The notes under the pieces are model-generated. The model had not been told where the DNA came from, ran no database searches, and saw only the letters and a program-made list of their open reading frames with translations. Of a stretch of 64,000 nucleotides of DNA, positions 1 to 12,200 are shown piece by piece. The stretch is from Cocos nucifera (Eukaryota; Streptophyta; Magnoliopsida; Arecales; Arecaceae): NCBI GenBank assembly GCA_006176705.1, contig QRFJ01000294.1:682001-746000 (forward strand), written 5' to 3'. Position 1 is the first letter of the stretch, and every line of letters begins with the position of its first letter. Position numbers and translations under genes: made by a program.

Positions 1-1309
1 GCAATAGAAAGTTCAGCAAAAAGTGAAAGCAACCATATATATAGGGGTCGCTAATGGCCAGGATGACTTCAGTAAAAATAAGGTTGTCTGGATTCTCGAC
101 ATGTGGCGAGATCCAGATCAACAGATAATCGAATGCTTCAACGCAGCTACCTCCAAATCATATCATAATACCACTATCTAGGAGAATAGTTAGAAGCCAA
201 TAACAATTTGACAGGTGGTATCATCAGATTGAGCCAAAATCAAATCGACCAAATCATCAAGTTGTCAAATCATTTTCTCACTAAACATGCTAATGATGGC
301 TACATGGCTGTCGAAACGATAAAATGGTTGAAAATCTTTTTTGCTGAACATGCTAATAATGGCGGCATGATCATCAAAATGGATAAAAAAAAATTTTCAA
401 CCTACAAGACAATCATTAATGTCGAAAGCAAGGTAACCACCAAATCAGAGATCAAGACGATACGTAGAAACTCTCATCGTTCAAAACATCGGATCATGTG
501 ACAAGTCACATGCTCTCCTCTATTTTAAACTCGAGAGTGGAGGACAATTGTTGGGCTCATTGACTCTACTACCCCTGATTTAGCATCCACACTACGATCG
601 ATAGTCAGTGTCACTGACTAATGATCGGCACCACTGATTAAACAATGGCCACAACAAACTCCTAAATGATGATGAATGATAATGAGTTGGATAAATGACT
701 CTTAACCAATTAAATTGACTGTCAACCAGTCTTGATATCCGACTCATAATAAATCATATGGACGACCGATGGTCAATCGGTGTGTCGATTGATGGTTGGC
801 TCTATTCAATCGGCTCTATAATAAAGAGAACGACTCCAAGAATAAGTAAGCGCTGACTAATCAAAATATCGAAATCATTGATGATCAATCGGATCAACAA
901 TGTCACCGACGTATAGTCAACACAATAATAATATCGATATATAGTAGGTACGGTCTCTCCATAGTCATATAATAAGTATTAACTACTCTCATTATTCCGG
1001 AATAAGCAGAATCCCATAACTTCTGACCGTTATGGATGGTTACTAATACTTACCTATAAAAAGAAAGTAAGTGAAGAGTATTGGTAAGATACTTTTGGAC
1101 CAAACTCTACCAAATTCTATTCTATATATCCTATTTATCAATTTTTCACTAACTTAGGCATTGAAGGATCTCCACCGAAAATATTTCTAGTCAGAAAGAA
1201 CTTTATTTTGCAGGTGCTCTTCCGTGTCACCAGACGAAATAGGGATTGGCCACAACATAGCTGATATTCTACAACTCTGTTCATTATTGGATCATTTTGT
1301 GACCCAACA
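1..1309 (+). mobile_element. 3' end of a Ty3/gypsy-like LTR retrotransposon, cut by the window start
   Basis: The stretch 1-548 is non-coding internal sequence followed by a purine-rich tract (about 531-548) and then an LTR. The LTR opens with TGTTGGG and closes with CCCAACA, a perfect 7-bp inverted terminus. No gag or pol domain could be read in the internal part; the open frame at 208-501 has no family resemblance. The order internal sequence, purine tract, LTR puts the element on the + strand, with the rest lying to the left of the window. The assignment to gypsy (Tat-like) is inferred from the LTR style only. Confidence 0.6.
549..1309 (+). repeat. LTR (3' LTR of the truncated gypsy element)
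   Basis: This 761-bp LTR is bounded by TGTTGGG and CCCAACA. A TATA-like box TATAAAAAG lies near 1056, with a likely transcribed part downstream (1080-1309). The matching 5' LTR is outside the window, so a solo LTR with adjacent unrelated sequence cannot be fully excluded. Confidence 0.6.
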
Positions 1310-1960
1310 TATATTTTGAGAAAGAAATGGTGTAGTGGACTGGCTAGCTTTCTAGCATTAGTTTTTTTTTTAATTTTTAAAGATTCTTGGGATAACACTT
1401 AGCACCGAAAACTCTAACTACTTTTATACATTTTTTTTCTCTTATTCAACTATTTTTATTTTTTTTTCCATATAAACTTTAAAAAGAACTTTAAACTACC
1501 AAATAAATAAAATATAATTAAATATGTGTGATTATAATACTAATAGAAAAAAAATATTTATTTGTGTTTTCAAATTTAAGAAAATAAAAAATAAATTTCA
1601 TATTTTGATCAATTTATTTATCTCATATTATTTTAAAACTTTTTAATTATTTTTATAAAATTTTTTATCTTCAAATTAAATATGATAGATATGATAATAG
1701 CATAGTATCCGTCGTTAAAAATTTTTTTAGATCTTTAATAAATAAAATTTGATGATGAAAAAAATTATTACGTAGACTCATTCTGTGCATAAAATCAATA
1801 AAAATTTCATATATTAATTAATTATTTATTAATTACTAATTTTAATTTATTATAAATAATTATTAATTATAAAATAAAAATTAATTAATTAAAATTTATA
1901 AAAAAAATTATTTACGATAATACGAATCTATCTAAAAATTTCTCCGGAGATAAAGTATAG
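1310..1960. other. AT-rich spacer without recognisable genes
   Basis: The sequence is very AT-rich with many A and T runs. No open frame resembles a protein and no terminal repeats were seen. It lies between the gypsy LTR and the proximal promoter of the LNP gene. Confidence 0.6.
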
Positions 1961-2961
1961 CGTTCACGTGACGCATTTAATTCCCAAATGAATCGGAAGG
2001 AGAGGCAGGGGAACAGTCAATAGGACAACTGGAACGCTCCAGATCCGTCCGCGTTGACCCCACTTCCCCTCCCTTCCCTTCCCATCATGCCTCCTCGTGG
2101 TTTTGCCACGCCTAGGCTCTCTGTCGCTCCACACGGCCCCACCTTCATCATCACATCATTTTCCCCACCCAACCTCCCAACCACGTCAACGACTCTCCCT
2201 CGTTCAGAAAACCATAATAAAAGGAAACGGAACGTGGAAGTGAAACGTGTGCGATTTCGTTTCCCATCCACGCTTCTGCATACAACCATCCCTTTCTGGG
2301 CTTTCCCCCGGGATGCACCGTTATTAAAGCTCAAAAGAAGGGAAATCTCACATAAGGGTATTTTTTAAAAAATGGCACATTATGAGTCCCAACTGTCGTA
2401 CCAACCACTTGGCATGCATGAGAGGACTCGGGACAGGTGTCGATACTGGTCCGACGTATGAATCCACCAATCATGGCGCGAGAGATGGCAACAAACGCCG
2501 CTTTGGTATTATATTTGGGCCTCAAAAGTAAGGGACTGCATTGTTATCGAAATCCCCTGGCGATAAAACCTAAAAACCCATTTATTTTTATACTCTTTTC
2601 TCCCCGCTGCTCGATTTGTTTGTTTGATCATACATCGTCTCGTCTATTCTTTAATCTCCCCGAGGCCCGTCGAGCAGCGACTCGTACGCGCTCTCAAAAG
2701 CAAACACCCGCATCGAAGAAAAGCCATAGAATCGAGTCCCCAGAAAGAGAGAGAGAGAGAGAGAGAGAAAGGAGGAGAACCCTCTCTTCTCCCACTCGCC
2801 CGTTCTTCGTCGCGATCCAAGCCCTATAAACCCTTCCCGGTTTGTTCGCAGATCCAAATCTCTCCTCCCACTGCTCTCGGATCCGATTTAACTCTTGTTC
2901 TGGAGTTGTTTTGACGCGAGTTGGATTCAGTTTCTGTCTTGTTTGGATTGATCTCAGGGGA
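1961..2961 (+). promoter_or_regulatory. Promoter and 5' leader region of the LNP gene
   Basis: Base composition changes abruptly from AT-rich to mixed at about 1960. A palindromic G-box CACGTG sits at 1965-1970; G-boxes are known bZIP/bHLH binding sites in plants. A TATA-like stretch (TATTTTTATACTC) is near 2581-2593. It is followed by CT-rich and then GA-rich leader sequence up to the ATG at 2962. Transcription start is inferred to lie near 2610-2650; no transcript evidence is available. Confidence 0.45.
2745..2769 (+). repeat. (GA)n microsatellite in the 5' leader
   Basis: About twelve GA/AG units run without interruption in the probable 5' UTR of the LNP gene. GA/CT tracts are frequent in plant leaders and can bind GAGA-binding (BBR/BPC) factors. 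Confidence 0.8.
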
Positions 2962-3219
2962 ATGGCGGATGATGCTGGCGCGGCATCGGGGGACGGTCCA
3001 GCGAAGTCGACCGCGGTGCCGCCGGTGCCGAAGAAGCAGAGGAGGGGGATATTCTCACGGATTTGGAGGGGAATCTTTGGAGTGCGGAGTGAGGACTACG
3101 AGAAGAAGCTGCAATACTTGTCCAAGGAGGAGGCCGCGGTCCATGCGAGGATGAAGCGGCGGGCCCAGTCCTCTAGGAGGATGGTCAGGAATTTTATTGT
3201 TTTCTCCGTGATCGTTGAG
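2962..3219 (+). CDS. LNP: LNP exon 1
   Basis: Encodes residues 1-86: a basic N-terminal region (KKQRRG) and most of the first membrane segment. It ends at a codon boundary, GAG|GTGCGT. Confidence 0.92.
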
Positions 3220-6200
3220 GTGCGTTCGTGATGCTATTTTTGGCCAGTATTTTGGTTCTTGGAATTGTTTAATGTTTTTCGTTTTATAAATTAATTAATG
3301 AGTGCTCTGAATTGCTTGAGGACTGTTCGATTAGCCTGCAATATTGGCCAGACGGTGCTCGAGTGGGAAAATTTCTTGATTTTTCTTAATTTTGCGCTCA
3401 TACTTGCTGTTGCTGTGACTGTAATACATACCTAAAGAAACAGAAACAAAGGAAAAGCGTTTGGTTTTGAGAGTCATGATACCTGCTTATTGCGTGTTGG
3501 TTTCTTTTTTAGAAAATCAGCCGACAGAATGCACTGGCTGTACATCTAGAGTGTGATTTTGGATGGGTTTCTTGAGGTGATGGAAGCTTTTGCCGAGAAG
3601 TCGATGCAGGAAAAACACTGTGAAGGTGGAATTTTGGATATATTGTTTTGCTGACCAAGTCTATGCAGGAAAAAGATTGTGAACGTGGAATTTTGGATAC
3701 ATTATCGAAAACAAAGAAAATAGTGGCATGTTTGGTTGGGGGTAGTTGGACTCTGAAATGTGAATGGGAATGAGTGAGTCCCATTCCAACCATTTGGTTG
3801 GGGTAGTCCCATTCCCATTCTGACTTTAGAGACGAATGGGAATGCCCCAATCCCTCAAAACCTAATCCTCACTCTCCCCTAATATTCCAATCCCACTCTG
3901 ATTCCGATTCCGGTCATGAACCAAATGCTTTGGTGGATATGGCCATTCCGATTCTCATTCCAATCCATTCCAAATCCAATTCCGACTCTGATGCCAGTCA
4001 CAAACCAAATGCTCCCTAAGGGTTATTTTGTCCTGAATGATTTGTTGAGGATGGAATTAGATGTTTGTAGTTGAAGTGCTATAAGATGTAGTATACACCC
4101 AAGTGGTAACTAATAAGTGTTTTCTTCGTATGCTTGCACCTATTCTGTCCAGCTTACTATGGCGAGCTCATGGTATACTGTATTTACTTTGTCTCCAAAT
4201 GCAACTCCTAATTGTTAAAAAACTGCAGTGATGGAATGTTTTCAGTCTTGACCCTCCAGCACATCCCTCTATATGGTACATCACTTTGTAAGTGAAAAAA
4301 GAAAATGATAATCAATATCAGCCATTTGTCTTTTTTCTTAAATCTGTATGCTCCACTTCCCTGGTAAGTCTGCACTTTTAAGTCTTTTGGGCTTCTTTCC
4401 CATCCTTAACAAAGCCTTTTCCCTTATTGTCAACAGTACATCCTTGACTTTTGGTCGCATTTATTGTATTGCCAAAAACTTGCCCTGGAGATTGTAAAAC
4501 TAGTTATGAACCCAAAGTTTGATTTTAAAAGTTGAAGCATCATCCTTGGTGAATTCATGTGTTGGAGTATCTGGCACCATTTTGGGTTTCATTAGTCTTA
4601 AAACCAGTACATGCATGTGTAAGCGATGGGTCAAGCATTTTGAACCATGCTTATGTCCCAGAGCCAAGTTTGTTCTAGTAAGCTACATGAAGATGACTTG
4701 AGGACCACATTAAATAGGATTAATAAAACATTATTATCCCACTGAGAATCGTTCATGATTATTCAATCATGCTAGTTAATGACAGTTTTTATTTGTTCTA
4801 TATTGATATTCAATTTTTTATAAGCTCCACTAAAAAAACCATATTTCTCTTGCCACTACCATTGATGGTTAGAGCTACAGTATGTTTTAGAAAGCTGATC
4901 TTGACCATTAATGTTTGTTCATCTTCTTTCCTTTAGGGACTTGCTTGTTTTCATGTAAAACATAACATGAAATAGTGCTACTTGTCATTAATAGCCATGT
5001 TTACTGTAAAGAACAATAGAAAGAGAAAAGGAGAGATAGAGAGAGGAAGAGACTGTGTAAAAAAAAAATGATTGTATTGATATTATTATTACTCATGTTA
5101 CAAGAGACTCTATATATAGAGCAATAAAGGTCTAGATACAATGAACCATTTAGGTACAATGAATCATATAATAGAGATCTAGATACAATGAACCATCTAC
5201 ATACAATGAACCGTTTTTCTCTATTTTCTAAAGAGAGAAAGTCTTATAAGGAAAAATACAATAAGAAAAAGTCTAATTAGAAAAAAGACATAAGTGGAAG
5301 AACTATAAACATAAAAAAATAATAGGAAATAACAGATGACACTCTAACACCCCCTCAAGCTGGGGATCATAGATGTCCAACATTTCCAACTAGCCACACA
5401 ATAGAGAGAACTTGCTACCTACTAAAGGCTTAGTGAACACATCAGCCGCTTGAGACAAAGGATGCTATGGGAGGAGATGAGGAAGAAGAAGCAGAAGATA
5501 GTTGAGTTGTCTGGTGGAACAATTGCTCCAAGTCTGCTCGAGAAATAGACAGTATCAGAAGTGATTTTAGTGGGTGCAACAGTAGTCTCAGATCCCCCTG
5601 ACTCTGGAACAATAATTTGGTTAGCCCTTACAAGATAGTTCTTACCATTAACTTTAATAGTAGTAAGACTTTGCAAATGTGAGGGAGGCAGAGGTTCAAC
5701 AGTTGAAGGCATTATTGTAGTATCAACCATTAAATTAGTTTGAAGGTAGGCAGTTAATGTGGTAGATTTGGTAGTCTAGAATCACCATATATAGGCAACC
5801 AGTCAATGTGGTAGATTTGGTAGTCTAGAATTATCACATATAGGCAGGCATTGAAGGCACTTAAATTGATCACAAGCAGCAGAATATATTTATGCGGTGA
5901 GCCATAGATCCGATCCCGGTATACTAGGAAAGAAGAAAGAAATGATGGTTCCCCTTTAACATCGCTTAGTAGAGGAAGCCCCTTTGTCTAGAGAACCCTA
6001 GGCTCTGATACCATATAAAGAACAATAGAAAAAGAAAAAGAGAAATAGAGCGAGAAAGAGACTATGTAAAGGAAATGATTGTATTAATTATATTATTAAT
6101 CATGTTACAAGAGACTCTATATATAAAGCAATAAAGGTCAAGATATAATGAACTATATAATAGAGATCTAGATACAATGAACCATATAAATACAATGAAC

Positions 6201-9200
6201 CATTTTTTTCTATTTCCTAAAGAAGAAAAGTCTTATAAGGAAAACTACAATAAGAGAGTCTAATTAGAAAAAAACATAAATGGAAGAACTATAAACATAA
6301 AGAAATAATAGGGAATAACATTTGACACTCTAACATTTACAATTCTATATCTTCACAGGTAGCATATTCACTATTTGATCATGTTTGAGTGTGACCAATT
6401 TTACATGTGTGAGATGCAACCTATCTAGCAAAATGAAGGGAAACACTTCAAACATGGATTTTTAAATTTTTAATATTATTTTGATATTTGAAGTCATCTC
6501 TGTTGATGCCCATGGAGGTATCAATAGAAATGACCAATTTTTGATATTAGGCATTTCTATCTTCATAGTTAGCATTATCTCTGACTATTAAATGATTTCT
6601 TTCATGGACCAATTTTGCATGTGTGGTGCAATATATATATTTTTTTAAGTTGATTTTTTTTTAAAAAATGTTAGTTCGATCTTTGAAGTCATTTCTGTTG
6701 ATACACACCTTAGATTTAGGGAACTGATGTAATTAGCCTATATAAAGGCTGGTTCCTAACTCTTGTCCATTTAATATTGTCTGCAGCATAGTTGTCATCG
6801 GTGCTTGCCTGGGTGCCTATGTGAGTGCTTGAGCATGCAACTTGGCATAGAATGCCTAGGTGAGGCCCACCTAGATGGTTTGTGTGGGCGCGCACCCAAC
6901 TTTGGCCGGCATGTGTGTGGATTATATGCTTAGGTGGCCCACTTCTCCTAAGTGTATGTCTAACCCAGTTGGACCTCTGACTTCAGCTAAGGCTCAACCC
7001 ATTCGATCGCACTAAAACCAAAATGAAAAATATCCAAGGGGCAGCTTTGTTAGAGAACACTATCAAAGTAGGAATCAGGTTGCTTAATTTACTTGAATAG
7101 TATTTAATTCAAATCATTTTCAACAGCCTTTGCTACCCAATTGCCAGTCCATATGTCCTTGGTTCTGTTCCTTCAATGCAATTATAGTGTAGGATTTTCT
7201 TGCAAGTGCAGAAATATATGAAATTTTGATATATCAATAATTTATTGATTTCCTAAATTATGTATTAGGTTGTTCTACTTCTCCTTTTTTTCCCCAGATT
7301 TAATAGATGGTTCATAGTTGTAAATATTCTTGGAGTGCGTGAGCTGGTTAGAAGAACTCAAAGTAAGGTATTTGGACTTAGCTGGTTAGAAACTAGTAGT
7401 TTAGCTCGGGATCCTGCCTTAAGTAGATCTTGTCAAAATATTCATTGTAGGTTAATAGATTGAATGAGGAAGGTATTGCGTTGCTAAAATTGTGTTTAGT
7501 GTCATTCAGGTGACTTGAGAGAGATTGTATATTATCTCATGGAGATTGCTTATTAAATGAAGATAAACCTTTTTCTTTTATGTTGGTGGATTCTAGTTTT
7601 GTCCTCCTGTTCCTACTTCCTGTTATCTTTCCTTTTCAATGTCTCAGCCCTAGGCTTCTCTGGCCTTTTCCTTAGGATCACATCGATCTAGGTTTAATAT
7701 TGGACATGCATGTGTTAATGGGCTTCCATTGCAATGTGTATCATGGCCTACCTACATGATTCAAATGTTGATATGTGATGCATTGTTGTGTGTGAGCCTA
7801 TTCGGTGTAGCTTCATTCTGCAGCATGTTTGATCGGTATGCAATGATTGAAAATGTAATTTGATTCTTTGCTTTCTTGCATTTTTTTTTTTGTCATTTTG
7901 AGAGTTATAGTTTGCTAGAATGGTGTGTGTTGGTTTTTTTCCTCGATGTTCAGTTGAAGACAACATAGCTTAGAGGATAGAATGTCTATGTAGATCACAT
8001 GTAGGATAAACACCTTTGTAGGCCAAGCATTTGGCTTGCTATGTATTTCTCTTTACTATGTTTGGGATTAGTTGACTTAGAAAGCATCTGCAAAGGTGAA
8101 AAACAATTATTGTGAATGGGTTCTGTTGTGGAGGTTATCCACCATTCGATCTTACCTTCCCCTCGGATCCCGATTGAGTACTCATTGACGACTCGATGGG
8201 ACTATCTCAAATGCTAGAGAGAGATCCAAGAAACCAAAGCAAAGTGACCTCATGTCATCAGCTTTTGTCGATCTCCGAATTGGACTTTTATCGACCCTAA
8301 GGTCAGGATCCAATTGATGACAGGATACAAGGCCCGATGACCTGCACGGGCACTGAAACATCCAAGGCAAAGCCTCGGCTCTACACCGACTTTAAACCAC
8401 CAGCCTATTTAGCTATGTGGGCAATTCTTGGAATCTTCCAACAACTTTCAGAATATGGGCATGATCCATAACTAACACTCGCAACCAACAACCTTAATTC
8501 ATAGATTAGTGGATGCATTCATCATCCTAATGGCTTGTCAGGATGATGTCTAGTGACTTAGGAAATTAGGACCTATAAGATCCTATGGCACCACCTTTAT
8601 ATAAAGAGGTAACAAAGGGACCCTTAGGTAAGTCCAACTCTAGAGAACACCTTTGGTGCTCTTGCTCTCCCTCTCCCTTTTCTTTATAGTTCTCAAGCTC
8701 TAGCTGACTTAAGCATTGGATGGTCCCCCGTCGGAAAACATTCGGCAAGAGTGGACTTGTCTTGCAAGTCTTACCTAAGTGCTTTAGTCCTTGGATCTTT
8801 ACCGAACTCTTGGATTGGAAGGAGTTTGACCTCAGCCACACTCACCTTGCACCAAAGTCTTGCAGCAACAGTCTGGTGTTAGAGGAAGGGCCATTAGCCC
8901 GATCAAAATGGAAAGAGACCATCACAAGAACAAGAGCGCACAACTTTGTCGCCTCCCACCGACAATCCTCTTGCCGCAGCTAGGGTGGTGTTGTCGGGAA
9001 GTTCACCGCTGCGCAACCCCTTGTCACGATGGTTCCGCAATCGTTCGAGATCCTGCTTCAATCGAGGTGCTGACTTGCATAGTGTAGTAGCTCCAACGGA
9101 CGGCAGAGTGGCCTCGATCTCTAGAGTTGGCACCTCAGTTGGCTCGCTATTGACACAATCGTCGGTCTCATCCCAAGAGCCCGGAATCAGCCCCTTGGTG

Positions 9201-12200
9201 TATCCTCCACTTCGCTCTCGCTTCTGGTCCCCGCCGGTCACCCTCCCATCATAGCCTAAGGAAGGAAGACCAATGGTGGCGATCTCCTTCCTTCGATGGA
9301 GATTCCACCTCGGGTTACTCGCAGTTTGGAAAGTCTTATCGGGAAGATCTCAAGCAAAAGGTACGGGACATTGAGCGTCATCTCAGTGAAGTCCAGAACG
9401 GGAGCCAGAATGATGGCCTCAACTTCAATTTGTAGCCCCCCTTTTTCGATGCCATACTAAGGGAATCGATTATGGGAATTTTTAAGATGCCTTAGATAGA
9501 GCCGTATGATGGCTCTTTGGACCCCTTCAACCATCTGGAGGGCTCCAAGGCCCTCATAATGCTCCAAGGCATCTCAGACGTCCTCCTCTGTCTTACCTTC
9601 CTAGCCGTCCTTCAGAAGTCAGCATGGGCATGGTATTTAGAACTCTAGCTGGAGTCCATTCATTCGTTTGAGCAGCACAGAAGGCTATTCATTGCCCATT
9701 TCGGCAACAATCAGGCCTAGCCAAAGAACAATAATAGCTTTTTCTCCAAGGTCTATGGAATCGAAATTAGGGCTCATGCTGGCTGGCCGATGGTACAAGT
9801 CAGTACAAATCTGTATTGGTTCGGATTCGCACAAACGGACATAGAAAAGAAGCAAGGAATCGCGAAGGAGGAAAAGAGAGAGAGGGGAGAGGGAGGGAGG
9901 GGGAGAGAGAAGGGGGAGGGAGGGAGAAGATGGTCGGAGGAGATATCGGCGGTGACCATAGGAGGGCTGCGAACGCGCTCGAAGGGCCGCCAAGGCCTTC
10001 GTTTCCTTCGCCCAATCTCAGTTTGGGAGAGAGAGAGAGAGATAAAGAGAGGGGGGAGGAAAAGAAAAGGAGGGAGGGAAAGATGGCGGAGAGGCCATCG
10101 AATGGAGAATTCGCCGCCTGCAGCTCCGCAGGCAGGAAATAGGGGTGATCACGCCTGTTTCACAAGGTTTTTTTGAAAAAACCCCAACCATAGCGAAGCA
10201 TTATTGGCTTCATTGTTTCTCTGATTTTTTTTAAAAATTCTGAAATAGGAAAGCCGACAAACTCGTTGCCGGTTTCACTACTAATTGTTTTTAAAAAAAT
10301 GTGATGAACAGTCCCTATTCTGCAGCCACGGCTCCTTCCACGACTTTCTGCCAGCGCCCTTTGGCGGCCGCCCAGTGGCCTCTCCACGAACAATGCCTCC
10401 CATCAGTACTGTCGCTCTCCCTCTCTCTCGATTAAATGCCCTATCGGGCAACACCGAGCCGTGAAGGCCTCTGTAGCCTTTCGACAACCTCGACAGACCA
10501 CCATCAGTTCTCTGGCGAATCGCCGCCTCTTTTCCTTCCCTCTCTATCTCTTCCAATCTTTTGCTCTCTTTCCCTCTCTCTAATTTGATGTTCCGATTTG
10601 GTGGACTGAACCATCCTAGTTTGCCGTTGGTATGGCTTGGAACACCCTGAATCGTCCAGTTCAGGACGATTCAGCGAACGTTGCTCTTCTCGATTTAGCA
10701 AGAAGAGGGCGAGTCGCTGCACAACTACGTGGTACCTTTAAAGCCATCATGCTTAAAGTGTGCAACTCGATGAGTCGGTAGCGATGTCGGCGCTTAAGCG
10801 AAGATTGCAGAATGAGCGTCTTATCTTCTCTCTCGACAAAATATTTCTAAGGAACTATGTTGATTTGCTTGCGTGAGCTCATAAATATGCACAGGCAGAA
10901 GAAGTTCGAGCTGTGTGGAAGCAAGCCGAGGGGAAAACCCCTAGCAAGAAGCAAGGTCAATAGGAACCTCGCATGGATCGGACGGAAGGAGAGTCCTTGT
11001 GACTGTCGAAGAGCTCTAGGCCGAGGAGTCCTCAGCAGTTCAACAACCATGTTCCCTTGTCTGCTTCTCGAGCCCAGATTCTAATGGAAATCAAGGAACA
11101 GGGGTATCTTTGTCGACTACAACCGATGAAGGCCCTACCAATAAGGAGCAAGGGGAAGTGTTGTTGCTTCCATCATGACCACAATTACGATACCAAAGAA
11201 TGCCTCCAACTCAAGAACGAGATTGAAGCCTTAATTCGAAGAGGCTACCTAGGTAAGTATGTTTGAGAGCGATAGGACCGAGCACCTGAAGAGCCATCTC
11301 GGTGCTAGCCTGACTAGGAGAACAACAACAACCAACCCACGGTTTGTGTCATCAATATGATCTTTAGCTCCACAGGCGACAGGGGGCATGAGTCCTAGTC
11401 GAGAATGTACTAACATTAAGTTGAATATTTGTTGATTACATTAATAAAAATGTTCTCTTTGAGCCTTGGTACAGGTTTCTTGTTAAAGCGACTGAGTGAA
11501 ATATTCGATTGATGGTGGCTATAGTCGACCACGAACGGAGTTGTCATGAACGATCCAGGCATAAAAGTGTATCTAAGACAACCCAATTCAGCCTTAGTCC
11601 TCGAAGGAGGATGATCGGATATAATTTGATCCGAGATATCCGAACCCTGGTTTGGACCTCGACGATTAGGTCGGAAAGAATTGACCTCATGGAGATATCT
11701 TGGCTATGGCTAAGATTTTTGTAATGATGATCAGCAAAATATAGGTCACAAGGAGATATCCTAGGTAAGAACCTCCACACAAAATCTTGTCGGGATCTTT
11801 CTGACCACAACCATAAATAGTCAATCGATGCTCCTCAACCTCGAAGGAGTCGAGCGGAGGTCGAGGATGACAACAAAAGGGCTGACCCTCTTAGGATCCC
11901 TAGACATGGCCGATCGATGCTCCTTGTCCTCGGATGGGTTGAGCAGAGGCCGAGAATGATAATGAAGGGGCTAACCCTTTGAGAATCTCTTGACATGGAC
12001 AATTGATGCTTCTCATCTTCAGACGAGTCCAGTGAAGACGAGAGGGCTAACTCTCCGGAGACCCCTCGATATGGCCAACCGATGCTTCTTGTCCTCGGGC
12101 AAGTCGAGCAGAGGTCGAAGATGACAACGAAGGGGCACCCATCGACATTTCCAATCAGCCTCGGGCGAGTCGAGCGAAGGTCGAGGACAATAACAACGAC

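Larger units (their letters stand above)
5005..6335 (-). mobile_element. Internally deleted Ty1/copia retrotransposon with intact target duplication
   Basis: Two LTRs (5005-5349 and 6014-6335) flank only about 660 bp of internal DNA. The order on the - strand is LTR, primer-binding site TGGTATCAGAGCC (6013-6001, the initiator-Met tRNA type), a gag start fragment, the extreme end of pol, a purine tract (CTTGAGGGGG), LTR. Identical 5-bp direct repeats TTTAC at 5000-5004 and 6336-6340 mark a genuine integration event. Nearly all of gag-pol is gone. The copy lies antisense in LNP intron 1. Confidence 0.9.

Noticed and set aside
208..501. 97-codon frame at the window start
   Set aside because: It starts from a TTG, is Lys/Asn/Ile-rich and lies in the non-coding internal part of the gypsy element; no gag or pol motif.
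2017..2368. Overlapping 105-codon frames on both strands in the LNP promoter
   Set aside because: They fall in promoter/leader sequence; opposite-strand frames of similar length and no family resemblance suggest chance.
9790..10176. Arg/Glu/Gly-rich frames of over 100 codons in the nested insertion
   Set aside because: Low-complexity purine runs read in several frames at once; no domain is visible.
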